Assembly: GCF_003992625.1 (NCBI RefSeq)
Contig: NZ_RZMW01000010.1
Coordinates: 1 to 40,704, forward strand
From: Pelagibacterium lentulum
GTDB lineage: Bacteria > Pseudomonadota > Alphaproteobacteria > Rhizobiales > Devosiaceae
Length of the DNA stretch: 40,704 nucleotides
Direction: 5' to 3'
In this document: positions 1 through 6,747 of the stretch, in pieces
Layout of the letters: each line of letters starts with the position of its first letter
How positions within the stretch are numbered: the first letter of the stretch is position 1
Translations under genes and position numbers: made by a program
Notes under the pieces: generated by a model
Seen by the model: the letters and a program-made list of their open reading frames with translations, nothing else
Database searches by the model: none
Told to the model about the DNA's origin: nothing

Positions 1-477
1 CAAACCCGGATCACCAACGATGCCGATGCAGAAGCGGCCCGAACGGGTTTGGGTGCGCTCGGTCCTAATGAAACACCCGATAGAGCATTCAGGCGCGGAA
101 ACATTCTTGGTACTGTCACACAGTCCGGCGGCGTGCCGACCGGGGCAATCATTGAGCGTGGAAGCAATGCCAACGGACAGTATGTGCGCTACGCCGACGG
201 GACGCAGATTTGCTGGAATGCGGATGTTGGTTCATTAGTAACGGATACAGCGGTAGGTAGTGTATTTAGAGCAGCAAGTACATTAACTTGGACTTTTCCT
301 GCCGCCTTCGCTTCAGGTGTAGTTTCTGTGTCGGCTGCGCACACATCTTCGGCGTCCAATAGATGGACAGTTGTTAATGGTTTTGGCTCCACTTCAGCAG
401 CTATTAATATGTTTAGCGCTACCACGAGCGTAGCAGGAATATCTGTGTCCGCTTTTGCAATCGGAAGGTGGTTCTAA
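1..477 (+). CDS. Phage tail-fibre-like protein, C-terminal part (5' end outside window)
   Basis: The reading frame is open from base 1, so the gene begins upstream of the window; the TTG at 49 is in frame but need not be a start. The visible 158 residues begin with a charged stretch resembling the end of a tail-fibre repeat (TNDADAEAARTGLG). A Gly/Ser/Thr/Ala-rich region follows, with the motif YVRYADGTQICW at about residues 61-72 that I associate with tail-fibre or tail-tip C-termini of rhizobial prophages. The last 80 residues are small-residue rich and look beta-structured. The gene is followed by two small genes and a lysis cassette in the same direction, the usual order at the 3' end of a late phage operon. 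The phage origin is fairly sure; the exact role (receptor binding or fibre tip) is inferred from position and composition. Confidence 0.6.
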   Translation, partial: QTRITNDADAEAARTGLGALGPNETPDRAFRRGNILGTVTQSGGVPTGAIIERGSNANGQYVRYADGTQICWNADVGSLVTDTAVGSVFRAASTLTWTFPAAFASGVVSVSAAHTSSASNRWTVVNGFGSTSAAINMFSATTSVAGISVSAFAIGRWF

Positions 478-803
478 TGCATATTTCCTTTTCCCCGCAG
501 CGCCGCGACGACACGCTTACCCTTGAGCGCACCGCACCGAACAGGCTTCGCATCAACGGAGAGTTGTTCAACTTCAGCCCGATGGAAGACGGCGACGTGA
601 TCGAGGCGGGTACAGTGCCTTGTGACTGGATCGTCGGACCGGTCGAGAAAATTGACGGCGAGGTACGGCTAACGGTGCGGCTTCCACACGGCCCGAGCCC
701 TTCCCAGGCTGTGGCCTTTCCGGAACCGATAACCGTCACCGAAGATGGCCCGATTGCGGTGCCGTCCGACGAACAAGAGGAACCCGCCGATGTGGACGCC
801 TGA
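477..803 (+). CDS. Small phage-associated protein of unknown function
   Basis: A 108-residue protein whose ATG overlaps the stop of the tail-fibre gene (TAATG), so translation is probably coupled. An in-frame GTG lies 9 bases earlier, but the overlap makes ATG 477 the better start. The first half looks like a small beta-rich fold (many charged and short hydrophobic strands) and the C-terminus is acidic (PSDEQEEPADVDA). There is no signal peptide or membrane segment. I do not recognise the family. Directly behind a tail-fibre gene, a fibre-assembly chaperone or an accessory tail protein is possible, but nothing in the sequence proves either. Confidence 0.55.
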   Translation: MHISFSPQRRDDTLTLERTAPNRLRINGELFNFSPMEDGDVIEAGTVPCDWIVGPVEKIDGEVRLTVRLPHGPSPSQAVAFPEPITVTEDGPIAVPSDEQEEPADVDA

Positions 804-1083
804 ACGCGGTAAGGAAATTGTCACGCAAGAGCAGCGGGAGGCCCGCAAAGCCGCCGAATCCTACAACCTCTACAAATCACACTTCATCGAGCGCATGACG
901 CCGGAAGAAGCCGAGCAGTTCGAGCAAGAACTCAACGCCTCAGAACTCGCCAAGCTGCGCCTTATGTATCACGCGGTCGAGTATTTCGTTTCAGATGATC
1001 CGCTATTTGCCGTGCTGCATTGGGAGCTAACACAGGCGTTTGGCGAAGATCGGGCGGACGCTCTTTTAGCCCGACCGGAATAA
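790..1083 (+). CDS. Small helical phage-associated protein of unknown function
   Basis: A 97-residue, strongly charged and apparently all-helical protein starting MWTPERGKEIVTQEQ. The ATG at 790 is preceded by GAGGA about 8 bases upstream and lies inside the end of the preceding gene (14-base overlap). The frame stays open further upstream, but those codons lack a ribosome site and read against the neighbouring gene, so 790 is preferred. No cysteine, signal peptide or membrane segment is present. It lies between the tail-fibre accessory gene and the endolysin, in the same direction and with a 22-base gap to the endolysin, so it is probably part of the same late transcript. Function unknown. 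Confidence 0.55.
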   Translation: MWTPERGKEIVTQEQREARKAAESYNLYKSHFIERMTPEEAEQFEQELNASELAKLRLMYHAVEYFVSDDPLFAVLHWELTQAFGEDRADALLARPE

Positions 1084-1105
1084 TCTCAACATAAGGAGGC
1101 CCATG

Positions 1106-2017
1106 ATGGCCCGTTCAATGTCCGAACGCGGGATCGCTGATCTCGTGGCCGATGAAGGTGAAGTTTTGACCGCTTATCGCTGCCCTGCTGGGGTTCTAAC
1201 CATCGGCGTGGGCCTCACAGCAGGCTCAGGAGTGGTGAGACCAACTCCGGGCATGACAATCAGCCGGGAAGAAAGCAGGCGGCTCCTGCGCCTCGCGCTG
1301 GGCCGCAATTACGAACCTCGCGTCAATCGCAGAATGCCGGGTATCAACCAGCATGAGTTCGACGGCTCGACCTCATTCGATTTCAACACCGGGCGCATTC
1401 ACAACGCAAGCTGGCCGGGTCTATATCTCTCGGGCCAGTTCGCCCAAGCCGAGTCCGGCTTCAAGTCATGGAACAAGGCAGGCAGTCGAGTCCTTGCGGG
1501 CCTCACCAATCGCCGCAACCGTGAATGGCAGACGATCAGAAACGGCAAGTACCATTCTCAGGCTCAGCCCGTAACTGCAGCTCCCTCGCTTACCGCGCCC
1601 GCTGACGTATGGAACCGGCTCAAGGCGCTTGGATACAAGCAAACAACCGCTGTTGCCGCTGTGAAGGCGTTCCAGGCAGATCACAGGCTAAAGATCGACG
1701 GACTGGTTGGGCCAGCCACGCGATCTGCTCTTGTTCGTGCAGAGGAAGCCAAGCGGCAAAACCGGAGTGCAGTCGGGGGCGGAGCTGCCGGCGGCGCAGC
1801 TGGTGGTGGCACTGAACTTGCCACAGACCCCAATGTTGGCATTGAGACATTCGCCAGCGCCGGGATTGGCGTTGTGATTGTCGCTGGCCTTGTCATCGCA
1901 GGCTTCATGACATGGCGCTATCGCGGCCCGATTTTCTCCAAACTGCCTGAACCGGTGAAAGACTGGTTCCAGGATCGCGGCATCACACTTGGCCGCAGGG
2001 TATCTGTGCCCGCCTAG
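1106..2017 (+). CDS. Phage endolysin: GH24 lysozyme with peptidoglycan-binding domain and C-terminal membrane segment
   Basis: Muramidase that cleaves the glycan chains of peptidoglycan for phage release. Residues about 5-145 are a GH24 lysozyme domain. Counted from the upstream ATG at 1103, the catalytic spacing is E18-x8-C27-x5-T33, the E-8-D/C-5-T signature in its Cys form. Residues about 165-210 are a PG_binding_1 repeat (WNRLKALGY ... KIDGLVGPATRSAL). A Gly/Ala-rich linker (about 222-236) leads to one weakly hydrophobic membrane segment at about 250-271, then a 33-residue basic tail. There is no N-terminal signal peptide. AAGGAGG at 1093-1099 sits 6 bases before ATG 1106 and only 3 before ATG 1103, so 1106 is preferred. 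The downstream holin-like gene completes a lysis cassette. The C-terminal membrane anchor is unusual for an endolysin. Family assignment is sure. Confidence 0.9.
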   Translation: MARSMSERGIADLVADEGEVLTAYRCPAGVLTIGVGLTAGSGVVRPTPGMTISREESRRLLRLALGRNYEPRVNRRMPGINQHEFDGSTSFDFNTGRIHNASWPGLYLSGQFAQAESGFKSWNKAGSRVLAGLTNRRNREWQTIRNGKYHSQAQPVTAAPSLTAPADVWNRLKALGYKQTTAVAAVKAFQADHRLKIDGLVGPATRSALVRAEEAKRQNRSAVGGGAAGGAAGGGTELATDPNVGIETFASAGIGVVIVAGLVIAGFMTWRYRGPIFSKLPEPVKDWFQDRGITLGRRVSVPA

Positions 2018-2047
2018 AAACCTGCCTCACATTGAAAGGACTGCCCA

Positions 2048-2413
2048 ATGCCTCTGCGCACAGCACTGCAAGCGATCGAGCTTATCCAGAAGATCGCGCC
2101 CAATGTCTCCCGGCCGGAAGCCGAAAGGCTCGCGCCGATCCTGATCAACCAGAACAACCAGGAGCCATGGTATCAATCCCGCGTCACCTGGGGAGCGATC
2201 GCCGCCATACTTTCCGGCCTTGGCACGATGGCCGGGCTTGTGGCGGCCGGTGACTGGAGTCCGAGCCTTTGGGCAACTGCAGTTACGGGCGTTGGCGGCG
2301 GGATCGGTACACTTTGGGGGCGCTGGGGCCGCCCGAAATCGCCGTTGCCAGTTCTCACTGAAGCGCAGGCGCGGGCCCAAACGGGCTATGACGGGCCGAT
2401 CGAGCGGCGCTAA
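2048..2413 (+). CDS. Holin-like small membrane protein
   Basis: A 121-residue protein with a soluble N-terminal part (about 1-40), two predicted membrane segments (about 47-68 and 75-93) separated by a short turn containing GDWSPS, and a charged C-terminal tail. The size, topology and position right behind the endolysin fit a phage holin, which would make the inner-membrane lesion that starts lysis. AAAGGA precedes the ATG by about 8 bases. The second hydrophobic segment is Gly-rich (GVGGGIGTLWGRWGR). Holins have little sequence conservation, so the call rests on context and topology. A different lysis accessory is possible. Confidence 0.6.
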   Translation: MPLRTALQAIELIQKIAPNVSRPEAERLAPILINQNNQEPWYQSRVTWGAIAAILSGLGTMAGLVAAGDWSPSLWATAVTGVGGGIGTLWGRWGRPKSPLPVLTEAQARAQTGYDGPIERR

Positions 2414-2487
2414 TCACAACCACGCGCTTCGGTGCATTCGGGGTGCGGGGCGCTAGTCGCCTCCTGCTCGACCAAGGAGACTAAAAT

Positions 2488-2850
2488 ATGCAGGGTTCGG
2501 CAATCACGTGGGAACTGGTCAACAATATCTGGCCCATTGTGGTGACAGTGGTGGCAGTCGTCGTGTGGCTCAATCGCAAGTTTGCAGCAGCAGCGACGGC
2601 GCGCTCTCAATCCGAAGAGCGATTAAAAAGCCATGTCGACGTGGAGGTCAAAACCGTAACGGGAACAGTTCAGGACATTGCCACGCATACCGCTCAGGTT
2701 GAGCGCGAGTTGCTAAAGCACCAGAGATTCGCCGCAGAGAACTTTGCGACCAAGCCAGAGCTGGCGCGAAGTCATGACGAGGTGAAGGCGTCTATCGATA
2801 AGCTGTCGGATAAGATCGATGATGTCATAAGATCGCGGAGCGGTGGCTAG
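2488..2850 (+). CDS. Single-pass membrane protein with coiled-coil domain, lysis-cassette associated
   Basis: A 120-residue protein with one membrane segment at about residues 13-28 (WPIVVTVVAVVVW) followed by a basic patch (LNRKF) and about 90 residues of heptad-like, highly charged sequence predicted to be coiled coil. AAGGAG lies about 8 bases before the ATG. It is the last phage-direction gene. The position suggests a spanin or holin regulator. However, the basic residues just after the membrane segment favour a cytoplasmic C-terminus, which does not suit an inner-membrane spanin. Similar small proteins occur in rhizobial phage lysis regions, as far as I know without assigned function. 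The stop lies 2 bases from the end of the opposing SRAP gene. Confidence 0.6.
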   Translation: MQGSAITWELVNNIWPIVVTVVAVVVWLNRKFAAAATARSQSEERLKSHVDVEVKTVTGTVQDIATHTAQVERELLKHQRFAAENFATKPELARSHDEVKASIDKLSDKIDDVIRSRSGG

Positions 2851-2852
2851 GC

Positions 2853-3509
2853 TCAAGCCGCATAGTCCTCTTTGACGCCACGGGCAACGATCTGCAGCTC
2901 GCCATCGGGCAGGGGACGTTGCAACGCCTGCGCATCGTCCCATGGCGCCGTTAGCCAGGTCTCGATCTCCTCGGCTTCTGTGAGGATTACGGGCATTGCC
3001 TGGTCATGGATCGGCTTGACATCGGCGTTTGGTTCGGTGGTCAGAAAGCCGTAGAGGTCCGCTGTGACCGCGCCTTCCTTGACCTTGCGCACGCTGGTCC
3101 AGTCTGGAACCCATAGCCCTGCGAAAAAGGCGAGGGGGCGTTCCTCATCGAGGGCGAACCAGATATCGCCGCCGGCAGATTTGTTGAACTCGGAAAAACT
3201 GGTGAACGGGACCAGGCATCTGTTTTCAACGGCAAGCCAACGACGCCAGTGCTGGCTTTTGGTGTTCCGGATGTTGGTGATGCCGGGATCCCGGTTCTTG
3301 CCCTTCAGTGCGAACTGGGGGCTGGGCATGCCCCAGCGTGCCATCGCCAGTTCTCGTACGTCCGCATTGTTGCGAACGATCGGCGCTGTGTAATCGGGAA
3401 ATATGCCGGGCTGTGGCGCCAGATTGCCGACAGCCTCGGTTGCCCGCATGGCACGGGAGATCTGCAAGATCGCCTGGCGATTTGAAACGTGGCTGTAAAG
3501 ATTGCACAT
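2853..3509 (-). CDS. SRAP-domain abasic-site processing protein (YedK/HMCES family)
   Basis: A 218-residue SOS-response-associated protein. Family members form a thiazolidine crosslink between Cys2 and abasic sites in single-stranded DNA, shielding them during replication. The start must be the ATG at 3509, because the mature enzyme needs Cys directly after Met (MCNLYS); an upstream in-frame ATG at 3527 would bury it. GGGAGG lies about 6 bases before this start. Other conserved positions are visible: N79 (counterpart of Asn75 of E. coli YedK), E107 in the VPFTSFSEF segment, and H168 in [10 protein letters not shown]. The gene faces the phage lysis genes with only 2 bases between stops. A LexA-type box lies 168 bases upstream of its start, fitting DNA-damage control. 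It may belong to the prophage or to the host. Confidence 0.9.
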   Translation of the reverse strand: MCNLYSHVSNRQAILQISRAMRATEAVGNLAPQPGIFPDYTAPIVRNNADVRELAMARWGMPSPQFALKGKNRDPGITNIRNTKSQHWRRWLAVENRCLVPFTSFSEFNKSAGGDIWFALDEERPLAFFAGLWVPDWTSVRKVKEGAVTADLYGFLTTEPNADVKPIHDQAMPVILTEAEEIETWLTAPWDDAQALQRPLPDGELQIVARGVKEDYAA

Positions 3510-3527
3510 TCCCGACCTCCCTTTCAC

Positions 3528-3611
3528 TCAGAGTGCTTGCGCGAATGCGAGCGCCAACGAGACGACTATCCCTAGCAATCCGCACAGCGCCAAAATCTTG
3601 CCCGTCCGCAT
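3528..3611 (-). CDS. Possible 27-residue single-pass membrane peptide
   Basis: A short frame just upstream of the SRAP gene in the same direction, 18 bases away. It encodes MRTGKILALCGLLGIVVSLA plus seven further residues: two basic residues followed by one continuous hydrophobic helix. The frame extends upstream to another ATG at 3695, but that version would place the SOS box inside the coding region. The ribosome site before 3611 is poor (a G-rich run about 8 bases upstream). If real, it would be co-transcribed with the SRAP gene and resemble small SOS-induced membrane peptides in design only. It could equally be untranslated leader. Low confidence. Confidence 0.25.
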   Translation of the reverse strand: MRTGKILALCGLLGIVVSLALAFAQAL

Positions 3612-3676
3612 GGCTTGCGTCCCCCAAAAGGATCCTTGTTCGGCAGTGAACGTCAAATTGTGATCGGATGCAACTT

Positions 3677-3691
3677 GTTCTATTTTTGTTC
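3677..3691. promoter_or_regulatory. LexA (SOS) box, GTTC-N7-GTTC
   Basis: GTTC TATTTTT GTTC matches exactly the direct-repeat operator described for LexA in alphaproteobacteria (GTTC-N7-GTTC, or GAAC-N7-GAAC on the other strand). It lies in the divergent region between the SRAP gene (minus, start 3509) and the small gene at 3724 (plus). On the plus strand it overlaps the -10 hexamer TATTTT (3681-3686) of a possible promoter with -35 TTGTGA (3658-3663) and a 17-base spacer. On the minus strand a TATAAT lies next to it (revcomp of 3694-3699). One operator could thus control both directions. LexA binding itself is inferred. Confidence 0.65.
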
Positions 3692-3723
3692 TCATTATAA
3701 AACGAGGGCAAAGGAGAACGGAA

Positions 3724-3957
3724 ATGGCACTATCTGCACCCCAGATGGCGCAGGCCGATGAGGCTTTGCGCTTCACACTCCAGCTCAAAGGCCGGGCACC
3801 CGAGGTGGAATCACTTTCGGCCGATGAGGCGACGGCGATGTTTGCCCAGGGCTTTCGGTTTTCGATCTTCAATCCGGAGGCGAGCGAGATCGCTCTGACG
3901 CGCCCCTACAAGCTGGCGCATAATCTCGATCGCGACACGCTGACGATCATTCAGTGA
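3724..3957 (+). CDS. Small protein of unknown function, next to an SOS box
   Basis: A 77-residue soluble protein starting MALSAPQMAQADEALRFTL, with AAGGAGA about 8 bases before the ATG. The composition is balanced, with no cysteine, membrane segment or signal peptide. The middle (SADEATAMFAQGFRFSIFNPEASEIAL) suggests a small alpha/beta fold. The start lies 33 bases after a LexA-type box whose half-site overlaps a possible -10, so DNA-damage induction is likely if the box works. The next gene (3962) starts 4 bases after its stop and is probably co-transcribed. I do not recognise a family. Confidence 0.6.
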   Translation: MALSAPQMAQADEALRFTLQLKGRAPEVESLSADEATAMFAQGFRFSIFNPEASEIALTRPYKLAHNLDRDTLTIIQ

Positions 3958-3961
3958 CGCC

Positions 3962-4225
3962 ATGCCCAGGACAGAACGCGGCTGGATAATCTCGACGCTA
4001 CAAGATCATTTGGAGGCAGATCACACGCATACGCTTTACTGCGTGTGCGGGCACAGACTTACGCTTTCGACGCCCAGGCTGATCGAGATATTCGGCCCTG
4101 ATTTCGAGATCTCGAAGAACAGGGACTATTTCCTGTCGCGCTTCCGCTGCAACGATTGTGGCAAACGGCCCGCTCAGGTGACCCTTTCGCCAGGGAATGT
4201 GCCGAGGTGGGATGGGTTCGAGTAA
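3962..4225 (+). CDS. Small zinc-ribbon-like protein of unknown function
   Basis: An 87-residue protein with two cysteine pairs, C27-x-C29 (YCVCGH) and C63-x2-C66 (CNDCGK), about 34 residues apart. Each pair is followed by Gly and basic residues, the pattern of a small zinc ribbon. A conserved-looking stretch between them (RLIEIFGPDFEISKNRDYF) is probably helical. The start is 4 bases after the preceding small gene, suggesting a two-gene transcript behind the SOS box. Zinc ribbons of this size are often DNA-, RNA- or protein-binding adaptors, but no function can be assigned. First pair spacing CxC is tighter than the usual CxxC. Confidence 0.55.
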   Translation: MPRTERGWIISTLQDHLEADHTHTLYCVCGHRLTLSTPRLIEIFGPDFEISKNRDYFLSRFRCNDCGKRPAQVTLSPGNVPRWDGFE

Positions 4226-4322
4226 ATCGGTGCGCACCTTGTGCCACGTTTTGAGCCACAAACTGTGCCGCTGATCGGCCAATGAATGGCAATTTTGTCA
4301 AACATTTCAATTGGTGCGCTAA

Positions 4323-4456
4323 GGTGCGGTTGCTTCTCGACCGCACCATCATCTCCCTTCGGGTGAGAAGCAAGCATCACGAAATCGCTGTTGTTTGTGC
4401 GGGTCCATGGTCCGCATTTGCGCGCTGCCATGTGCGATTTCGTGCTTTCGCGAAGC
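4323..4456 (+). other. Gene-free, strongly structured region (candidate leader RNA or ncRNA)
   Basis: Between the zinc-ribbon gene and the transporter there is a dense series of inverted repeats. Stem 1 is GGTGCGGT 4323-4330 with ACCGCACC 4340-4347. Stem 2 is TTGCTTCTC 4330-4338 with GAGAAGCAA 4365-4373; it overlaps stem 1 and so excludes it. A smaller TCTCCC/GGTGAGA stem with a TTCG loop (4353-4368) competes with stem 2. Stem 4 is CACGAAATCGC 4378-4388 with GCGATTTCGTG 4434-4444 (11 of 11), enclosing TGCGG/CCGCA (4398-4402, 4412-4416). A short GCTT/AAGC hairpin ends the block at 4456. No T-run follows, so these are not simple terminators. I recognise no known riboswitch or RNA family. Confidence 0.35.
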
Positions 4457-4502
4457 GATAGGCTGGGGTAGGCTGAGGGACGACGCAACGAGAGCGGATG
4501 CC

Positions 4503-5435
4503 GTGGCTCACGCGAAGGCCCCTGTTGCAAATGTTGGCGTGCCGGCGCCGGACAATTTGACGCTGGCTGCTTTTCTTATTGCTTCCATTATTGCCGGCGC
4601 AAATGCCGTCGCTGTCCGGGTTGGACTAACCGAATTGGCGCCGTTCTGGGGTGCTGGGGTTCGATTCGGTACCGCGGCCGCAATCCTGATTGCCGCAGGG
4701 CTACTGCTTCGCCGCACGTTCCCCTCTGGCCGGGCTCTGCTCGGCGCCATATTATATGGCCTTCTGAGCTTTGGCCTCACCTACATGTTTCTCTACTGGG
4801 CGCTACAGGAGGCGACTGCGGGGACTGTCATGGTAGCATTTGCCGTCGCGCCGCTGCTGACGCTGCTCCTTGCCATCGTCCAGCGCCTCGAACGCTTTAC
4901 CTTTCACGGCATTGTCGGCGCTCTCATCGCCGGCATCGGTGTTGGTATCGTTTTCGCTGACCAGATGAGGTTGGTTTCGCCGCTGACGCTGGCTGCGATC
5001 CTCGCGGGCGCTGTGGCAGCAGCCCAATCGACGATCATCGTAAAGAGCTTCCCAAGGGTCGATCCTGTTGTTGAGAACGGTGTTGGAATGGCTGTCGGCA
5101 GCGTGCTGCTTTTCGTTGCCTCCCTTATTGCCGGCGAGCCGTGGATCGTACCCACGACGCTTCCGGTGCAGCTGTCGCTTGTTTATCTGATCCTCGTCGG
5201 TTCGATCGGGTTATTTCTACTTTTTCTTTTCATTCTCAGCCGTTGGACAGCGTCGGCCACCATCTACGTCTTGCTGCTCGCACCTCTGACAGCGGTTGCG
5301 CTCGACCTGATTATTTTAGGGGATATGCCGACGGTACTATTGGTTATCGGCGGGATCGTGGCTGTCATCGGCGTATATATCGGCGCACTATTTCGGCCAC
5401 CCGCAGTATCCGACACAAAAAGGCTAGACGCCTGA
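4503..5435 (+). CDS. DMT-superfamily transporter (EamA family)
   Basis: Inner-membrane protein with about ten hydrophobic helices in two EamA repeats, the family architecture of drug/metabolite exporters and importers. The substrate cannot be read from sequence. The first helix is LTLAAFLIASIIAGANAVAV, with the family-typical following stretch VRVGLTELAPFWGAGVRF. The frame is open upstream to about 4395, but that extension is Cys/Arg-rich and lies in the structured leader. The GTG at 4503 gives a normal-length product (310 residues) with an 18-residue lead before helix 1. Ribosome sites are weak for all candidates, so the start is uncertain. The upstream RNA structures could regulate it. It reads alone; the next gene begins 134 bases downstream. 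Confidence 0.85.
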   Translation: MAHAKAPVANVGVPAPDNLTLAAFLIASIIAGANAVAVRVGLTELAPFWGAGVRFGTAAAILIAAGLLLRRTFPSGRALLGAILYGLLSFGLTYMFLYWALQEATAGTVMVAFAVAPLLTLLLAIVQRLERFTFHGIVGALIAGIGVGIVFADQMRLVSPLTLAAILAGAVAAAQSTIIVKSFPRVDPVVENGVGMAVGSVLLFVASLIAGEPWIVPTTLPVQLSLVYLILVGSIGLFLLFLFILSRWTASATIYVLLLAPLTAVALDLIILGDMPTVLLVIGGIVAVIGVYIGALFRPPAVSDTKRLDA

Positions 5436-5569
5436 GGCCTTCCAATTGCCGCAATTAACGTAAACTTGATCGGGCAGGGCCATTGTAGCCGTGCTTGCGC
5501 TGGCCCGGTGATTCTCTGCCGGTATGGCGCAAAGTCAGGTCTTAACGCATAAGATAAGGATCGCTCTCG

Positions 5570-5776
5570 ATGATCAAGCTTCCCGCAAAGCTCGTGCTGG
5601 TTGTCTGTGCCTTGGCGCTAGCCGGTTGCTCCACCACAGAGCGCAGAATTTCAGGTGCAGCCATAGGCGGCGCGACCGGTGCCATTGTCGGGCATTCGGT
5701 GGCTGGTGGTCTGGGTGGTGCTGTTGGCGCGGCCGGTGGCGCAGTGGTCGGAACCGTTATCGCTGATAGCATCTAG
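5570..5776 (+). CDS. Small glycine-zipper lipoprotein
   Basis: A 68-residue protein with a lipoprotein signal (MIKLPAKLVLVVCALALAGC; lipobox LAGC with Cys20), then a short polar segment and a glycine-zipper repeat region (GAAIGGATGAIVGHSVAGGLGG, GAAGGAVVGTV) typical of outer-membrane glycine-zipper lipoproteins (SlyB/YMGG-like). It is probably anchored by its lipidated Cys to the outer membrane and may oligomerise through the Gly repeats. AAGGAT precedes the ATG. The gene stands alone, with 134 bases upstream and over 300 bases downstream without genes. The precise role is unknown; such proteins are often linked to envelope stress. Confidence 0.75.
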   Translation: MIKLPAKLVLVVCALALAGCSTTERRISGAAIGGATGAIVGHSVAGGLGGAVGAAGGAVVGTVIADSI

Positions 5777-6096
5777 ACTGGGTTGTCGTCTCGGCAAACG
5801 CGCGGCCAAGCCCCGACGAGACATGCAACCGCAACAGGTTCTTGCGCGAGCGCCAATCCAGGCAGCATTGTTATTCCGGGAATCGAAGGCCGTCGGCACA
5901 GATTGCGGCGTCTCGATTTTCTGTATCCGTTGTCGTCGCTGGCCGTCACGCGTTCGTTACGTTTTCGCCGTATTTCACGCACTCGTGAGCTCTCTCTGGC
6001 CAACCTTTTCAAAGTCAAAGCATTATAGTGAGTGAACTTTTAACAATTGTGGTTAATGTTCGTCAGAGTTGTTGATTCTATGCTTGGGTTTGATTG
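5777..6096. other. Intergenic stretch without a supported gene
   Basis: About 320 bases between the lipoprotein and the L,D-transpeptidase. Open frames here on both strands are short, start without ribosome sites and show no recognisable protein sequence. The last 70 bases are AT-rich (CATTATAGTGAG around 6020-6030, then TTTTAACAATTGTGGTTAATG) and probably hold the promoter of the downstream gene. No strong hairpin or tRNA was found. Confidence 0.5.
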
Positions 6097-6720
6097 ATGA
6101 GTCTTTCACGACGCGGTTTCCTGATTGGGTTGCCCCTGTTTCTTGCTGCTTGTTCGTCACAGACGACAAGCACTATGCCTCGGCTTGCATATGCCGCAGT
6201 TCCTGACGAGCGCTTTCCGCTTCCTGCTTTGAATGCAAATATGATCAAGCCCGAGTTTCGGCGTCAGGAGGTCGAATATAAGACCTCGCACGCCAAGGGA
6301 ACCGTGGTGGTCGATACTCCCAACAAATTTCTTTACTATGTTCTCGGCGATAACCGCGCGATCCGCTATGGCGTCGGCGTTGGCCGGGAAGGATTGGCCT
6401 TGCGCGGCAATGCCTATATTGGCCGCAAGGCTGAGTGGCCCAACTGGACACCAACCGCCAATATGTTGCGCCGCGATCCAGAAGCTAATGAGCCCTATCG
6501 CAATGGCATGGCCGGCGGCCCGAACAATCCGCTCGGCGCGCGTGCTCTTTATCTGTACCGCAACGGCCGCGATACAATGTTCCGCATCCATGGCACGAAC
6601 CAGCCGCAATCGATCGGGCTTGCGATGTCGAGCGGTTGTATCCGCATGCTCAACCATGACATCATCGACCTCTACGAGCGCGTTTCGAGCGGCTCGCGGG
6701 TTGTGGTCATTCAAGCCTGA
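6097..6720 (+). CDS. L,D-transpeptidase (YkuD domain), lipoprotein-type signal
   Basis: Periplasmic enzyme that forms 3-3 peptidoglycan crosslinks or attaches proteins to the wall. The YkuD domain spans about residues 70-206 and carries the active-site motif with H165 (HGTN) and nucleophile C181 in SSGCIRM. The N-terminus reads MSLSRRGFLIGLPLFLAAC: a twin-arginine motif (SRRGFL), a hydrophobic stretch and a lipobox ending at C19, so it may be a Tat-exported lipoprotein. The ATG at 6097 is chosen over the adjacent TTG at 6094. The region KAEWPNWTPTANMLRRDP is typical of the alphaproteobacterial ErfK/YbiS/YcfS/YnhG group. A strong terminator follows at 6748. Confidence 0.92.
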   Translation: MSLSRRGFLIGLPLFLAACSSQTTSTMPRLAYAAVPDERFPLPALNANMIKPEFRRQEVEYKTSHAKGTVVVDTPNKFLYYVLGDNRAIRYGVGVGREGLALRGNAYIGRKAEWPNWTPTANMLRRDPEANEPYRNGMAGGPNNPLGARALYLYRNGRDTMFRIHGTNQPQSIGLAMSSGCIRMLNHDIIDLYERVSSGSRVVVIQA

Positions 6721-6747
6721 TCTTATTTCTTGTCCGCTGTGCAAATG

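Noticed and set aside
3528-3872. 114-codon minus-strand frame covering the SOS box
   Set aside because: It overlaps the well-supported gene at 3724, would place the operator and promoters inside coding sequence, and only its last 27 codons look protein-like (listed separately at low confidence).
4323-4347. Apparent tRNA 3' end (ACCGCACCA) as a possible phage attachment site
   Set aside because: No T-loop, anticodon stem or D-arm can be built upstream; the pairing is a simple hairpin.
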